NCBI GenBank assembly: GCA_027596075.1
Contig: JADGJC010000175.1
Span: 21,948-85,947 of the forward strand
Length of the DNA stretch: 64,000 nt
DNA from: Rhizophlyctis rosea
Lineage: Eukaryota; Chytridiomycota; Chytridiomycetes; Rhizophlyctidales; Rhizophlyctidaceae
Direction of reading: 5' to 3'
Shown here: piece after piece, positions 10,057 through 20,666 of the stretch
Layout of the letters: every line of letters starts with the position of its first letter
Position numbering within the stretch: position 1 is the stretch's first letter
The notes under the pieces: model-generated
Told to the model about the DNA's origin: nothing
Databases searched by the model: none
The model's input: the letters and a program-made list of their open reading frames with translations, nothing else
Position numbers and translations under genes: made by a program

Positions 10057-11553
10057 TTAACCTAATTCTGCCTCCCGAAACAATTTCCAATGTCCCCGCA
10101 AAGTCTCTTTGACTTTCTCATCTCCGAAAACAAATTCAATCGCGCGCCGTGATAGCTCAAACAGTTCCGGTTTTCGAAGTGAAAAGGTGGATGCCGCGAC
10201 AGCGTACTCTTCTGATAATAGACAGCCAAAGACTCCTTTGTCGTCGGTCTGAAATATTGAGGATAAGGTGTTGACCAGCACAGTATGTGAAAATGGATCT
10301 GCTGTGCCATGACTTACGCAAATTATCACGGGATGGTTTTGGAAAAGGAGACCTTGCAAGTGATGTTGCTCGTATGATTGAACTGTGTTGCAGAGTACAT
10401 TGGAAGTAAGGCATATTTCTATGGGCGTTGACGCCTTCAAGAGATGATTTTTGGCGTAGTCGTCTAGGAATGTCCCGTGCCCTATGGAATGACGTTGCCT
10501 GGGTTCAATTTGTGCCTTTGACAGTCTTGAGCTTTCCATCAACCAACCTATTCGATCTGGAAATGTAAGCAACAAGTTCTTCGTGTCATCCTCTATATTC
10601 TGGATTTCCGCGGCATGCAGCGTCACTGAGCGTAGATAGAGTTACGCACTTGATCTCATCAGTTGCAAGTTGAGGGCTTCTCCTTACCCATTAAGCCGCT
10701 ATCCTTGGCTTTCTGGATGGCCGGTGCAAAGATTGACGCGTCCCCAGACTTCGGCGGTCCACACAAGTCAATGCCAACCACGAGCCCAGTCTTCTGCTTG
10801 AGCTCAATGGCAAGATCTACAGTTTCCAGGCACGACGCTGTCGCTTCACGCCTATCTAAACTGAGAATCAACCGGACGGTGGTTGTCGGATATGAGGCTG
10901 AAGCCGCAAGGATGCCCTTTATGATGGCGCCAGCGTAGGACGCCTTTGTCATGCCAGTATCAGGATTAGTCCGTGGTGTGCTCCGAAGCTCGAGATATAC
11001 GACGCCATCTAGTCAGCGATATGTTCAGATGGACCGCGCGTCTGGCCTATGTTTGCAGTGTCAGGCGCATACCTGCATTGAATTCCGCAATTGTCCGCGT
11101 TGTCGCATAAGATATGGCGTCCTCATTATCAGTGATTTCGTATATGCATTTGAATAAGGGAAAGAAGCTATAAAACAGACGTAAGTTGCCACTGTAATCG
11201 TTGCAGCTTGCCAAGTCTGTTTGAACCCGGGTTGGCACATTCTTGGCACACGATACTCACTCGTCGATCTTGCTGGACCCGCTAGAATTATTTGCCCAAT
11301 TCTCTAAAGTAGATGCCCACCGTTGCGCCAAGGTCGCGTCTGCTTTCCTGGCTATGAGGTCGATTGCAGTCGCTTTGGAGATGCTGCCGTTCAAATGAGC
11401 GTGGAGTTCCTGCTGTCGTCAGCACCAAAAGTAAAGCTGTTCGGACTTGATATGAAAACTTACTACTTTCGGAAGCGCTATACAAAACTTCAGTAGAGAG
11501 TCATAGTTTCCATATGTAGTGGAAACGAACGATGTTTCAGCTTGTAGCGCCAT
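10057..11553 (-). CDS. Adenosine deaminase-like protein (ADAL, N6-methyl-AMP deaminase type)
   Basis: Metal-dependent purine deaminase of the ADAL branch, which in plants and animals removes the N6-methyl amine from N6-methyl-AMP released by RNA turnover. The start is the ATG at 11553 (MALQAETSFVSTTYG), followed by PK-x-ELHAHLNG-type metal-ligand sequence around the intron near 11400. Other matches are YLELRSTPR, VVGIDLCG, IGHGTFL, the block STPIEICLTSN and YEQHHL. An intron after PVIIC (about 10250-10316) joins to TDDKGVFG, restoring the conserved Asp-Asp pair. The stop is at 10057. The family is about 350 residues and this gene fits. Lengths and motifs separate it from true adenosine deaminase, but not from adenine deaminase with certainty. 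No inactivating change was seen, unlike the block just upstream. Confidence 0.85.
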
Positions 11554-13244
11554 CGCGTTGAAAGTCTTCGAGGTATGGAAACAAACAAAAATAGACCGGC
11601 CTTGGTTGGAGACGCGTTCATGGACCCTTGAGACGATGTGATGACACGACGTGACTCATTATGGACCCTGAAATTTGATCGTCACGCGTCGTGCAACACG
11701 CAAATCTTGCCCCGCAATTCCAATGAATACCAAAGTTGGGGAGTTCCAGCTTCACTTTCTCTCTTTCCCCTCTATCCATCCCCAATTCAACAACCGACCC
11801 CTCAACAACCGCGAGCAGATGGGAAATGTTGGGAGTATACCATAGCGCAGACCGCATTCGCTCACAGGTATGTTGACTATATTGCGCTTGCCAGCGTGTG
11901 CTTCACACCTCCAGTTCGTGTGCTAACTTCCCCATGCTCTTCCGTTTTATCAGCCAGTGGGGACAAGGCAAGTGCACCGCCTGCTTTTGATTATCAACCT
12001 TACAGTATGCCGGTAATCCTTTGCTTTTCAGCTCAAGTCGGCAAGGGACAGGCTGGCGTTCTGCACCACCCCACATGGGGCGTCAGTAGTGGGCTAGTCC
12101 CCGAAGGCTGCTCTGTCAATAGGCGGAGTTGGTCGAGGAAAGGCGGCTAGTAACCTTATCCAGACAGGTTAAGGGCCGAAGACTTTTTGTTTTGGCAACC
12201 CGAATACGACTCCGCAAGGGGTCCGCTGTGTGGCATGTGCGGGGTAACGTCAATGCTGGAGCACTGCTTCCAGGAAAGCATACGGTCTGGTCTTGCGGCC
12301 AACAAGGTATGGACGCTTAATATCCATCTATCCATCCACCAAACTAATCCGCCTTCCATCCAGCTCCACGGTTGATGTAACAGCGAAAACGAACAGCAAG
12401 CTGTGTCGACACCTCGTCGACAGTCTGGATGAAGTGCCAATCTGGTCAGTCTCTCCCTCCGCTCGCATCCATCAAATAACAATAACTAACACTCAAATCG
12501 CAGCAAGCAACCATCAAGAAGAAGCAATGGCAGCCATCCATGTGCAATCCTGGCCAACAACGACCGTAACAGCCGGTGGCTCCCTTCGGGGAGCAAGTGT
12601 GCGTGATTCTGTGCAAGCCAGGCCAAAACGACCGTAACAGCCGGTGGCTTCCTTTTGGGAGCAAGTTTTTTTGGCATATACTCCTCTTCACTTTGTTCGC
12701 TCTGGTCTCTTGAGAATCGCTTGTTTGCGAGAAGGGTTCGAAGCCCTTACAGAGCTTATTGATAATATACCTTGTGTAATATGATGCATTGATAAGACTC
12801 GCAAGCATGTTGCGCCCTCTTCCTTTCCAAAACCATTGTGAAAGTCCAATACTGTACGCAATCCATGTCGCCGCACATAATGTTACTGCAAGTCGACATC
12901 ATCCTGTCATCATGCAAGCGCCCTATCAAGATGTAAAGATAACTCGAACGACAAGCGTTCATTCTATACCCACGGGGCAAGACCCAACCCCACCCAGCAA
13001 ACCAGCAATACCAAAGGATATGTACTTCCAACTTTTGCATATTGCATTATGAAAGGCACCCTTACTTCAAAGTAACACTCATTACAAAGCAAACAAAGCA
13101 TATACTAATACATGGAGAAGGCGTAGCGAAAACGCTGGGGAGTAAAACACAGGAACGGAAGCAAAGGCGTGGCGGGTGGTTTTGCCAAGGTGCATCACGA
13201 ACAAGTCATCGCATATGTACAGCTGGTGGTGAGGATTGGTGTGA
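11554..13244. other. 1.7-kb region without a recognised gene
   Basis: No open frame here shows a known family. Several splice-like pairs exist, for example donors near 12306 and 12447 with a good acceptor at 12502, and short Cys-containing frames around 12200-12310, so a small unrecognised gene or noncoding RNA gene is possible. The stretch 12040-12180 is GC-rich with several short complementary blocks. A two-copy tandem repeat lies at 12541-12666 (separate entry). Confidence 0.4.
12541..12666. repeat. Two-copy tandem repeat (69-bp period) with hairpins, followed by T7
   Basis: Copy one is 12541-12598 and copy two 12610-12666; they share the core GACCGTAACAGCCGGTGGCT. Each copy ends with a short inverted repeat. 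In copy one this is GGCTCCC-TTCG-GGGAGC, a stable UUCG-loop hairpin; in copy two the loop is TTTT and the stem is weaker. Directly after copy two is a run of seven T (12666-12672), which would stop RNA polymerase III on the plus strand. No tRNA-like internal promoter could be fitted. Confidence 0.7.
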
Positions 13245-14159
13245 TCAGTAGTGGTCCTTGGAGAAGTTGGGATCTGGCAACGTGGGATAAAAAGTATCAA
13301 TACGGTGCACACTTCGATTCAATGGAAAAGAGAAGCTCGAACCTTGTATGAAAGGGCATAGGATCTTCGAACCGGTTTGTAGTAGAGGGTGGCCAGCAAC
13401 ACTGGTCGATGGTAGGTAAGTAAAGGACCTACGGTGTGACGACTCAACCAGACGAATTGACCCTTACATCTGTAGGAACCTCTCCAAGCCCTGACGACGT
13501 TGTTCTATGACTTCGTCGGAGAAGCGGTTGGTGAAGAACACTTTGGGTGGGAGTGCGGGGATGTTCACCCTGTCACGACGCAATTACAGCATGAGCTTCT
13601 GGGGCATGTTGAGCGACCGACATGTTGACGCACCTCGTGCTTTCCCTTTCCAATGCATCTCTGAACCATTCGAAGTCGCTGTAACGGCGACGCACGGAAG
13701 ATTGCTTCAGCTTGAATGCAGGGATATTTGTCTATTGGAATTTGGCAAAGTGCATAAGCATGCTGCTTGCGAGATGGATTTCGGAGTGAAAGACAGTGAG
13801 GAAACACATACTCTACAGACGATCTCGTAGTCGACGAACTTGTTGCGGCCATTGCCTTTGAATTCAGGATTCCGAATTTCGATTTCAAGGAAGTTTTCGG
13901 GGATCCCGTAACGTTCTTCAGCAGTCTGACAATAGCAAATGCTCTATGTGAGAAGTGCCATTCCATCTTGCGTACGCAGCGTCCAATTCTTCCGGATGTT
14001 CATTACGGACCTGCTCCCGAAAGTCAACTCTCGAAATATCTGTTTGAACGTATTGTTCAGTCAGTGCTCAAGTCCTTCAAGTCGTTGTGAAGAGTTCATA
14101 AACTTCAACGAACCATAGGGACGACCGAAAGGGTTTTGACCGGTGTTGCTCGCAGCCAT
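13245..14159 (-). CDS. SNX3: Sorting nexin-3 homologue (PX-domain protein)
   Basis: PX protein that binds phosphatidylinositol 3-phosphate on endosomes and helps retromer recycle cargo (Snx3/Grd19 type). The start is the ATG at 14159 ([16 protein letters not shown]). After introns, conserved segments follow: [33 protein letters not shown], the PX core [18 protein letters not shown] with the phosphoinositide-binding RRY, then NIPALPPK and the [17 protein letters not shown] stretch, and AGHPLLQ near the end. A last intron joins FIQ to DPNFSKDHY and the TGA at 13245-13247. The protein is small, with only a PX domain, like SNX3 and SNX12. The gene diverges from the ceramidase gene across 496 bp. 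Confidence 0.87.
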
Positions 14160-14655
14160 GATAGAAAATTGAAGGCGCAAAGTTCTGTGTTATATCCTGT
14201 TGTTGTAGATACGAGCTGTGTGAGTGACGCTGCTCCTTGAGCCAGTCGCTGACGCTAGGGACGGGCCTTTCCCGTCCCCCCGTCAGCGCTTTTCCGCACC
14301 GTTTGTGCCCTTACTTCAAGGGTTCCGACGCCTTTTGAGTAAGGAGAAGAATTGTTCTGCTTCTGGTTACGTACGTACACGCGAAAATGCGGGTGAACGA
14401 CGGTGTGGGAAATGGAGGTGTCAACAAGGTGGGTGGGAGTGAGTTTGGTGGGTGTGCAAGTCTCACATCATTTGCAGCCCGCGATGACATTTTTCGGGCC
14501 TGGCGGCCCAGTCGAGGCCCCGGCCAATGTGACAATGTGGTACAAACGGAGGTTCAAAGCCAGCCTTGCATCATGATGCTTGTTTGGCTCGTGCTATTTT
14601 TATCACCGACCTTCAAAGTCATTCATCTCACTGAGTGTTAATCTTTCAACACACA
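14160..14655. promoter_or_regulatory. Divergent intergenic region between SNX3 and ceramidase genes
   Basis: The 496-bp gap between two start codons presumably carries both promoters. No gene or RNA is recognised in it; a short G/C-rich patch lies around 14260-14330. Confidence 0.45.
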
Positions 14656-15834
14656 ATGTCTAGCCATGTGCACGGCTATTGGGGTCCAGCCACCTCCTCC
14701 ATAAACTGGTGTGAAGAGGACTATGTTCACTCACCGTACATAGCGGAAACCTTCAACACAGTATGAGCCTGCCCCCGCTGCTTCTTCCGCTTCTCCCGGT
14801 TTTCATCCTCTATCGCACGCTTCCAGCTGTCGTCCTTTGCGATGGTATTGATCGGTCTGGGAAGCGTCGTGCTGCATCCTAGTCCGCCATTTCCCAAACG
14901 ATTTGTTGTTTTCTTTCTTTCCGTGACCGTTGTGGGTGTTGGATCACTGCTGTTTCACGCGACGCTGCGAAAAGAAGGTAGTCTTTCTACTTGAAGTCTT
15001 TGTTTCTTTGCGACTGATTGCAGGCTTTCCGGTCGTTGAACGTTGCGCATTGCATCTAACGGTTGCTTTTGAACCCACTCCGTTTCAAATGCACTGCTCG
15101 ATCACTCAAACCCACCATTTCATATTCACAGCGCAATGGCTAGACGAAGTTCCAATGTTGTGGTGCGTTGCGGTATCATTATACACTCAAATCGAACTAC
15201 GATACGGAAAGCAAGGCATCTACTTGCCCATTCTTCTTACCGCTCATTCCCTTTTCGCCACATACATGGTTGTTATCTCACATCTCGTCGCTGGAATGGA
15301 AGGCAGAACATCTCATGCTCTCATTTCTAGGTAGTCTTCAACACCGGAACCATTCAATTCTTCTCATTTCACCTATGCTTCGGCATCTTTGAGATATCCA
15401 GCCTCTACTTGATGTGGCGGTTGTACAAAGACAGCACAGATCCACGCAGTCCACCTTCCCATCTTTCCGCCCAAGACCGTGCCCAGTACAACTGGCTGGC
15501 CAAGCGTGGTTTCTTCCTCTACCTTACGGCGTACATATGCTGGCAAATCGACTTAATATTCTGCAACTTTGTGGCGTCCTTGCCCGTGAATCCGCAACTA
15601 CATGCCTGGTGGCATGTCCTTGTGACATGCGGCATCTATTACATGTGCGTGTTCTCGCATCAAACGGGAATTGATTGATGTCGAATTGACATAAGTTTGA
15701 AAATGTACAGGATGATGATGGTGATATTGGAACGATCGCATCAGATGAAGCTTAGACCTTTGCTGCAGTATAAATTTGGGGTCATTCCATATGTTGTATG
15801 TCAGGCGATGAGTGAGCGTAAGAAAAACTTTTGA
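14656..15834 (+). CDS. Alkaline ceramidase (ACER/YPC1 family)
   Basis: Integral membrane amidase of ER/Golgi that hydrolyses ceramide or phytoceramide to a sphingoid base and a fatty acid. Five exons, 14656-14760, 14827-14977, 15132-15286, 15331-15644 and 15711-15834, join in phase to 282 residues, the usual family size. Diagnostic sequence: [20 protein letters not shown] at the N-terminus (metal-site Asp/Glu neighbourhood), [19 protein letters not shown] with the catalytic Ser/His pair, QWLDEVPM with the conserved Asp, and LHAWWHVL with the two zinc-binding His. Hydrophobic segments between these fit the seven-helix fold. The yeast YPC1/YDC1 versus ACER3 substrate preference cannot be told from sequence. 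No defect was seen. Confidence 0.92.
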
Positions 15835-16198
15835 TACCGCTCACTTGTGCACCATCTTTTTGGTCTTTACAGATTGATATGTTTTGAAGCATCTGGACAG
15901 TGACTTCCCGGAAACCCGGATAAGTTTTAGCCCCAAGTGCCGCAAATCTCCGCGGAAGTTTGGTGCTTCGTGCTGCCAGCGTGCGGGCAGACCCATCAAG
16001 CCAAGAACCCGTCCACGGGCCCTTGAAAGAATGGATATCAATCATATCCCACATCACACCTTCGCCTCACCCATCTTCCTATCATGCTTCGCTTTGCGAA
16101 GCGGAGCATAGTCAGTTCTCCACGTTCATCCTATTGCCTTTTGGCTTCTTTCTCTTCGCAATTTCTCGCTTTTCGCATTTCAGCATAATACAAGGCTC
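15835..16198. other. Intergenic, nothing recognised
   Basis: These 364 bp between the ceramidase stop and the dienelactone hydrolase start contain only short frames on both strands without family resemblance. Confidence 0.5.
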
Positions 16199-17061
16199 AT
16201 GACATCTTCCGACAACCAATACCCAACTTCCAAAGTATGCTGCACCCTCCCTCTCGTCGTGTCAGATTACACACCGAAAGGATCAATGATCAAGATTGGC
16301 GGATCGGCTGCGTACGCTGTTGGCGATAAGTCTTCGAAACGGGCTATTGTTGCTGTTTATGATGCATTTGCCGGGTATGCAATACAGGGATCTACCTACA
16401 TCCGAGCTGTATCGATTTACTGATGATACTGATGACTAAACGAATCAAACTCATCTCCTAGGCTGAACTACTCACAAACGAAGCAAGGCGCCAATTTACT
16501 CTCCACAAAACGCTACTATGTTGTCCTTCCGGACTTTATCAGGGGCAAGTGGCTGGAATTGCAAATCTTTGCCAATGCGAGTGATGCCATGTATGGAGGG
16601 ACTATCATGCACGTTTATTTGAGAATTTTACGAATAATCAGAACCTTCGCAATAGATAATCACGCATGGCTCAGTGGTCAACGACGGTCAGGAGCATCCC
16701 AGACCGTATTCCAGACCTGGTCTTGAGAAACTCAAGCCAGTGGTGCATGTTTTCCCTCCTCCCCACATTCAAGTCTTTCATCTTCACCCCATTATGAGGC
16801 GGCAAACTCCTTATGCTAACCCGACGCCAACATCCCACCCTCCTCGCGCGTATTGTGCGAATCCACCCAGGCCGCATGGATGCCAAAGACGTCGAGACTC
16901 TGTTGGTACCTTTTGCAAGTCTCATTTCTGACGATGAACCACAGGTGGTGCAGGACAAGTGCGAGGAGATTGTCAAGGCCAAAGGCGGGCTGGTGGCATA
17001 AAAAAGTATCTTTAAGACTTATAAGCGGATGTACCAGGGTAAGATGTATATCCTTCTCTTT
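16199..17061 (+). pseudogene. Dienelactone hydrolase family remnant
   Basis: The first exon (16199-16374) reads like a normal fungal dienelactone hydrolase (KVCCTLPLVVSDYTPKG, GDKSSKRAIVAVYD). It splices at 16462 to SQTKQGANLLSTKRYYVVLP and DFIRGKW. The frame then loses similarity, and the nucleophile segment (G-x-C-x-G-G) was not found. Similarity returns at about 16840-17000 (RIVRIHPGRMDAKDVETLLV, SDDEPQVV), where TAA at 16999-17001 interrupts before IFKTYKRMYQG, which is the usual run-up to the catalytic His. The His itself and the C-terminus are absent. The enzyme would lack at least two of its Cys-Asp-His triad, so this is a decayed copy, although the first half may still be transcribed and spliced. 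Confidence 0.65.
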
Positions 17062-18159
17062 CATGATATATCCTCATTATGGTGTTAAAAAGTGCAAAGG
17101 TTTGTCTGACATGCATTTGGATTTTCGTTGCATCATGTTAGGTTTTGCCGGTGCTTGAGCTAATTTGAAGGACCTGGGAGTCCTCAGAAACTTCAGATCC
17201 TTACACTGCAAGTGCTCATTTCTTCGATACCACATTTTGATTTGGGGGGGGAGAAGTTCATACTGCAACTAGCCATGTTTTCCCAATTTACTTTTTTGAT
17301 TCGTGAGCAAGCGATTTTGCAGATCTTGTCTAGCAGATAGATGTGGCTAGTTTTTGCCCTGCAGTTGTGTTTTCAATGCTTTCGAGGTTAGCTACATTGA
17401 TTGTCCCACCAGATGATGTCCACCTTGTTGTGACTTGAGTACTAGTTGCATTTACCGTAGTGCAACAATGGTGGAACAGATACAAGTCAGTGTGTCGGTG
17501 AGGGAGCAGCAACGAGGTCAGAATCAACTGCTTCCTCAGGTATACCTGGGTGATCTTCAGAATCAAAATGCAAGTAATTGATATTCAATATTGAAGTTAA
17601 TTGAGGGGAGTTCCCATGTGCACAATTACTACAGCAGCACCTGCTCACCAATGTGGCGAGCTCCCTGGTGGAGGCCGTTAGGCCCGATTCTTTGCAGCTT
17701 GCACCGAATCAGGCAAATGAAGCTTTGCAATTCTGGAATGAATTGGACAGAACAGTTGATCAAAATTTCCCACTCGGTTGGTGTCAACGACTAGACGACT
17801 TCAACTTGATGATGATGACGCAGGTCACTCGTGGAGACAATCTTTCTCAGAACAGAAATTCAGCGGCCGTGTGCGTTTTGATTTCTTAAGCTGTGAGATT
17901 CCTTCATGTCAATATTCAGATCGGCTGCTTTTCATTTTTAGTTGCGACATAGGAAAACGCTTGCACTTTATACACAAATCTACAATATCCACAAATTGCT
18001 ATACTATAAGGCGTTGCCACCATGTGCCATCGGTCATATCACTCAAATACCTTAGCAGCTGCGGCAAAATCAAACAGCCCAGCTTTTGGAAGGGTTTCGA
18101 CGCTTGATGAGAAGTCCGCTATTTAGCCTGGCAGTGCGCCTTTTGCACAAAGCAATTTG
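17062..18159. other. 1.1-kb region without a recognised gene
   Basis: Short open frames occur on both strands (for example a plus-strand frame around 17591-17889), but none has convincing coding character, splice pattern or known motif. The region is relatively AT-rich and lies between the decayed hydrolase and the 3' end of a minus-strand gene. Confidence 0.4.
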
Positions 18160-19823
18160 CTAACCAGTCACCAACCTTTGTGCCAAAAGCGTCATTGCCT
18201 TCTCTGCAGCAGTCTCCGCCTCTTCCGCATGCTCCGCCTGCTTCTCAAACGCTTCTAGAGCCATTTCGCATGCATTCTTAGCCAATAAGGCTGCTTTGGA
18301 CCATTCTTCTGTGCTAGGACGCCGGATGGATTCTACCTCCCTAGACCCCTTCAGTGATGTTTTCGCTTTCTGTAAATCATGATGAAAGCTTGGTTAAGCG
18401 TTGATCTATACATGTACTCTTGCCACATCAGCAGCAAACCCCACCTTAGCAGATGGCCCTTCTTCCCCTTCCTCCTCTTCTGCATATTTCGCTTGACTGT
18501 AATAATATCGTGTCTGTTAGGCGTTCGCCCAGCCATCAAGGAAAAGCCAGTAAACGACCGACAAGACTACATGTAGAAAAAGTCTCCGCGATCAGCATGT
18601 ACCAGCGAGCCAGAAACAGAAATTCGGAACCGGGGACTGACTTTGTTTGATCTCTTTTGCAACCGCTTCGGGGCTCCGGTCGGGATATGGATTGAACTGA
18701 AGGAGGGATGATTGCCGCCTAAACTTGACTTCTTCGCCATCATACTCAACGACACTCCATGCCTCGCCAGTAGTAAGGAGACCTCGAATCGGGGTGATAG
18801 GCAGGTTCCTTTTGTAGTTCATGTAATCCGCGGCTAAATATGAGCACCAAAAATGAACATGAGCTCAAACATGATCTTGTTGAACCATCCTTAGCAATCC
18901 AGATTAGTGAAATGATGATCGACTCACCATCTAGATCGCACATGATTTGCGCAAGATTTTTGCTTTCGTCAATGACACTCTTTGCTTCAATAAGCAATAC
19001 AATGATTTGGTTGAATGCGTGGTAAAAGAATTCAATGCGGCCTTGTGAGATTTGTGATTTCATACGCGTTTCCGCCATGTTGATGATTCTCCCGTGAAAC
19101 GCATCTAAAATCACTTGCACAAACTAACAAAAAGCAAATTACTATTCATGCAATCAAAAAGAAACCTAAGAATGCTTCCACTCACAAAAATGATGTGATT
19201 AGCCCTCATTTGCTCATTTTCTGCGTTCTTCAAATTTCCAGAAGAATTTTGCGCCCTACCAAGGTCTTCCACACATTTGCGGTACAAACTCTTTGGTAGG
19301 AGGGCAGATGGGGAGTCAAATGTGCCGAAGGCGCTGACTCTCTCGTTTGGATCCAGACCAAACAATGGTGCAACATCAGCAAACTCCACTTTGCTGAAGC
19401 TTGCTACAAGTTGATCTGTGCAAAATTAAATTCAGCAACAGAAAACACACTGCAAAGCAGCCTGCGAAAATTCCTACCCTTCGCATCCAGTAAGACTTCA
19501 ATATCAATATCACCTCGACGCAGCAACCTTTGAAGCGCTAGGGCTCCCTGCTTGGTGCTGTTGGCAGCAGCAAATACAACACCAATAGGAGTGGATTCAG
19601 TAAACTGCGTGAAGTCTCCGAAATTTGCAATTTTTGCGAGCTCTTGCAAGCTAGTAACTTTTTGCTCCTTGGTGGTACGTGCTCGCGCTTTGGAAGGCTC
19701 CTGAGGTTTTCTGCGTTCTTGAGAGGAAGGCGACACTTTGCTGCTGGAAGAGGAAGAGGAAGCGCTTGTCTCGGCGGCCTTGGAGGTTGAGCGAGTTTGA
19801 CGTTTCAACGGGTTCCCTTCCAT
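18160..19823 (-). CDS. Unrecognised protein with Ser-rich N-terminus and coiled-coil C-terminus
   Basis: Multi-exon gene starting at the ATG at 19823 (MEGNPLKRQTRSTSKAAETS) and ending with TAG at 18160-18162. The N-terminus is basic and Ser-rich. A folded-looking segment follows (SLQELAKIANFGDFTQF, QGALALQRLLRRGDIDIEVL), then VEFADVAPLFGLDPNERVS, a helical segment (IINMAETRMKSQISQGRIE, FNQIIVLLIEAKSVIDESKN) and a piece with EAWSVVEYDGEEVKF. The C-terminus is an Ala/Glu-rich coiled coil (AFEKQAEHAEEAETAAEKAM). GT-AG introns occur between blocks, for example near 19130, 18930 and 18570. No known domain was recognised. Coding status is supported by several exons keeping protein-like composition and by the clean coiled-coil end. 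Confidence 0.6.
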
Positions 19824-20666
19824 TTTTGATTTGGATGTCCAAAGGAATCAAGTCGTTGACCAAGCTTTGATATGTGCAGTTTCGTAGAAGAAGGGAGTCG
19901 GTCTGGAATGCAAGAGTCTGTCAAAGATGTCAAATTGTCAAACCTTGAAGGGCCATGAGACCTTGTCAAAGTTTCGAGTTTCTCGAGTTTGTGCGTATAC
20001 CAATACACCCCTAGTGAAGTTAACTCATGGAATGGTTCGATCCAAATTTTAGAGAAAAGTTGGCCCGCACACTCCAGTGAACCATTCATGAGTCCGCTGG
20101 GACCCCTGAACACACATAGGGTCAGTAGGGTCAAGGTGCCGAAATCGGAACAGCGGACAATTGCAAAACGGAACATAAGTCCGCATACTGTGCCAGGTGG
20201 GACAGTGACGCCTGTTCCGTATTCATGGAGTGACCCCAAACAGTCAAAGTGTGCAGCGGGTGTCACGGACGTGGGGCATGCACCTTCGCCATTTGCAGCT
20301 TGGGGGTTTTGTGACTTTTGTCATTTGGAAAGGCGGGCAGTCGTGACATGGGAGCCTGAACTTTTGACATATTATAAATCTGTCAATCAAACCTCATATT
20401 GATATCAAATTTCTCAAACACCGAAGCCTAGCGCCGAGAAGCGACGAAGACTCGGATCTGTGTAAATCTCAGTAGTACCTGTATGTTGGCTATTTCCGTT
20501 ACGTTTGATACATGGGCTGGGTTTGTCGCTCATTTCCCGACGAACCACTTGCCCAATTACGGATAGGTATCTCTCCTTTGTGGCCCACCCGCGACGCGGA
20601 TTCCGTACAGAAGGCCGTCAAACCTCAACCCACCGGAAAGACTTACCCATTGCCCGGTTCAAACCA
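19824..20666. other. Intergenic between divergent genes
   Basis: 843 bp between the start of the coiled-coil gene and the first ATG of the PPR gene. The PPR frame is open from 20505 but has no ATG before 20667, so that part may be 5' UTR. Open frames on both strands at 19900-20400 show no recognisable product. Confidence 0.45.

Noticed and set aside
12040..12180. RNase P/MRP RNA or SRP RNA
   Set aside because: A CCCCG-containing block resembles the start of the P4 region of RNase MRP, but the required CR-I and CR-V sequences and the SRP helix 8 motif are not found.
12700..12760. tRNA gene suggested by GGGTTCGAAGCCC (T-arm/B-box-like)
   Set aside because: No matching A-box, acceptor stem or anticodon arm could be fitted upstream; the palindrome alone is not enough.
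13360..13390. Second B-box-like sequence (TCTTCGAACCGG)
   Set aside because: It lies inside the last part of the SNX3 coding sequence (minus strand, [10 protein letters not shown]) and has no tRNA fold around it.
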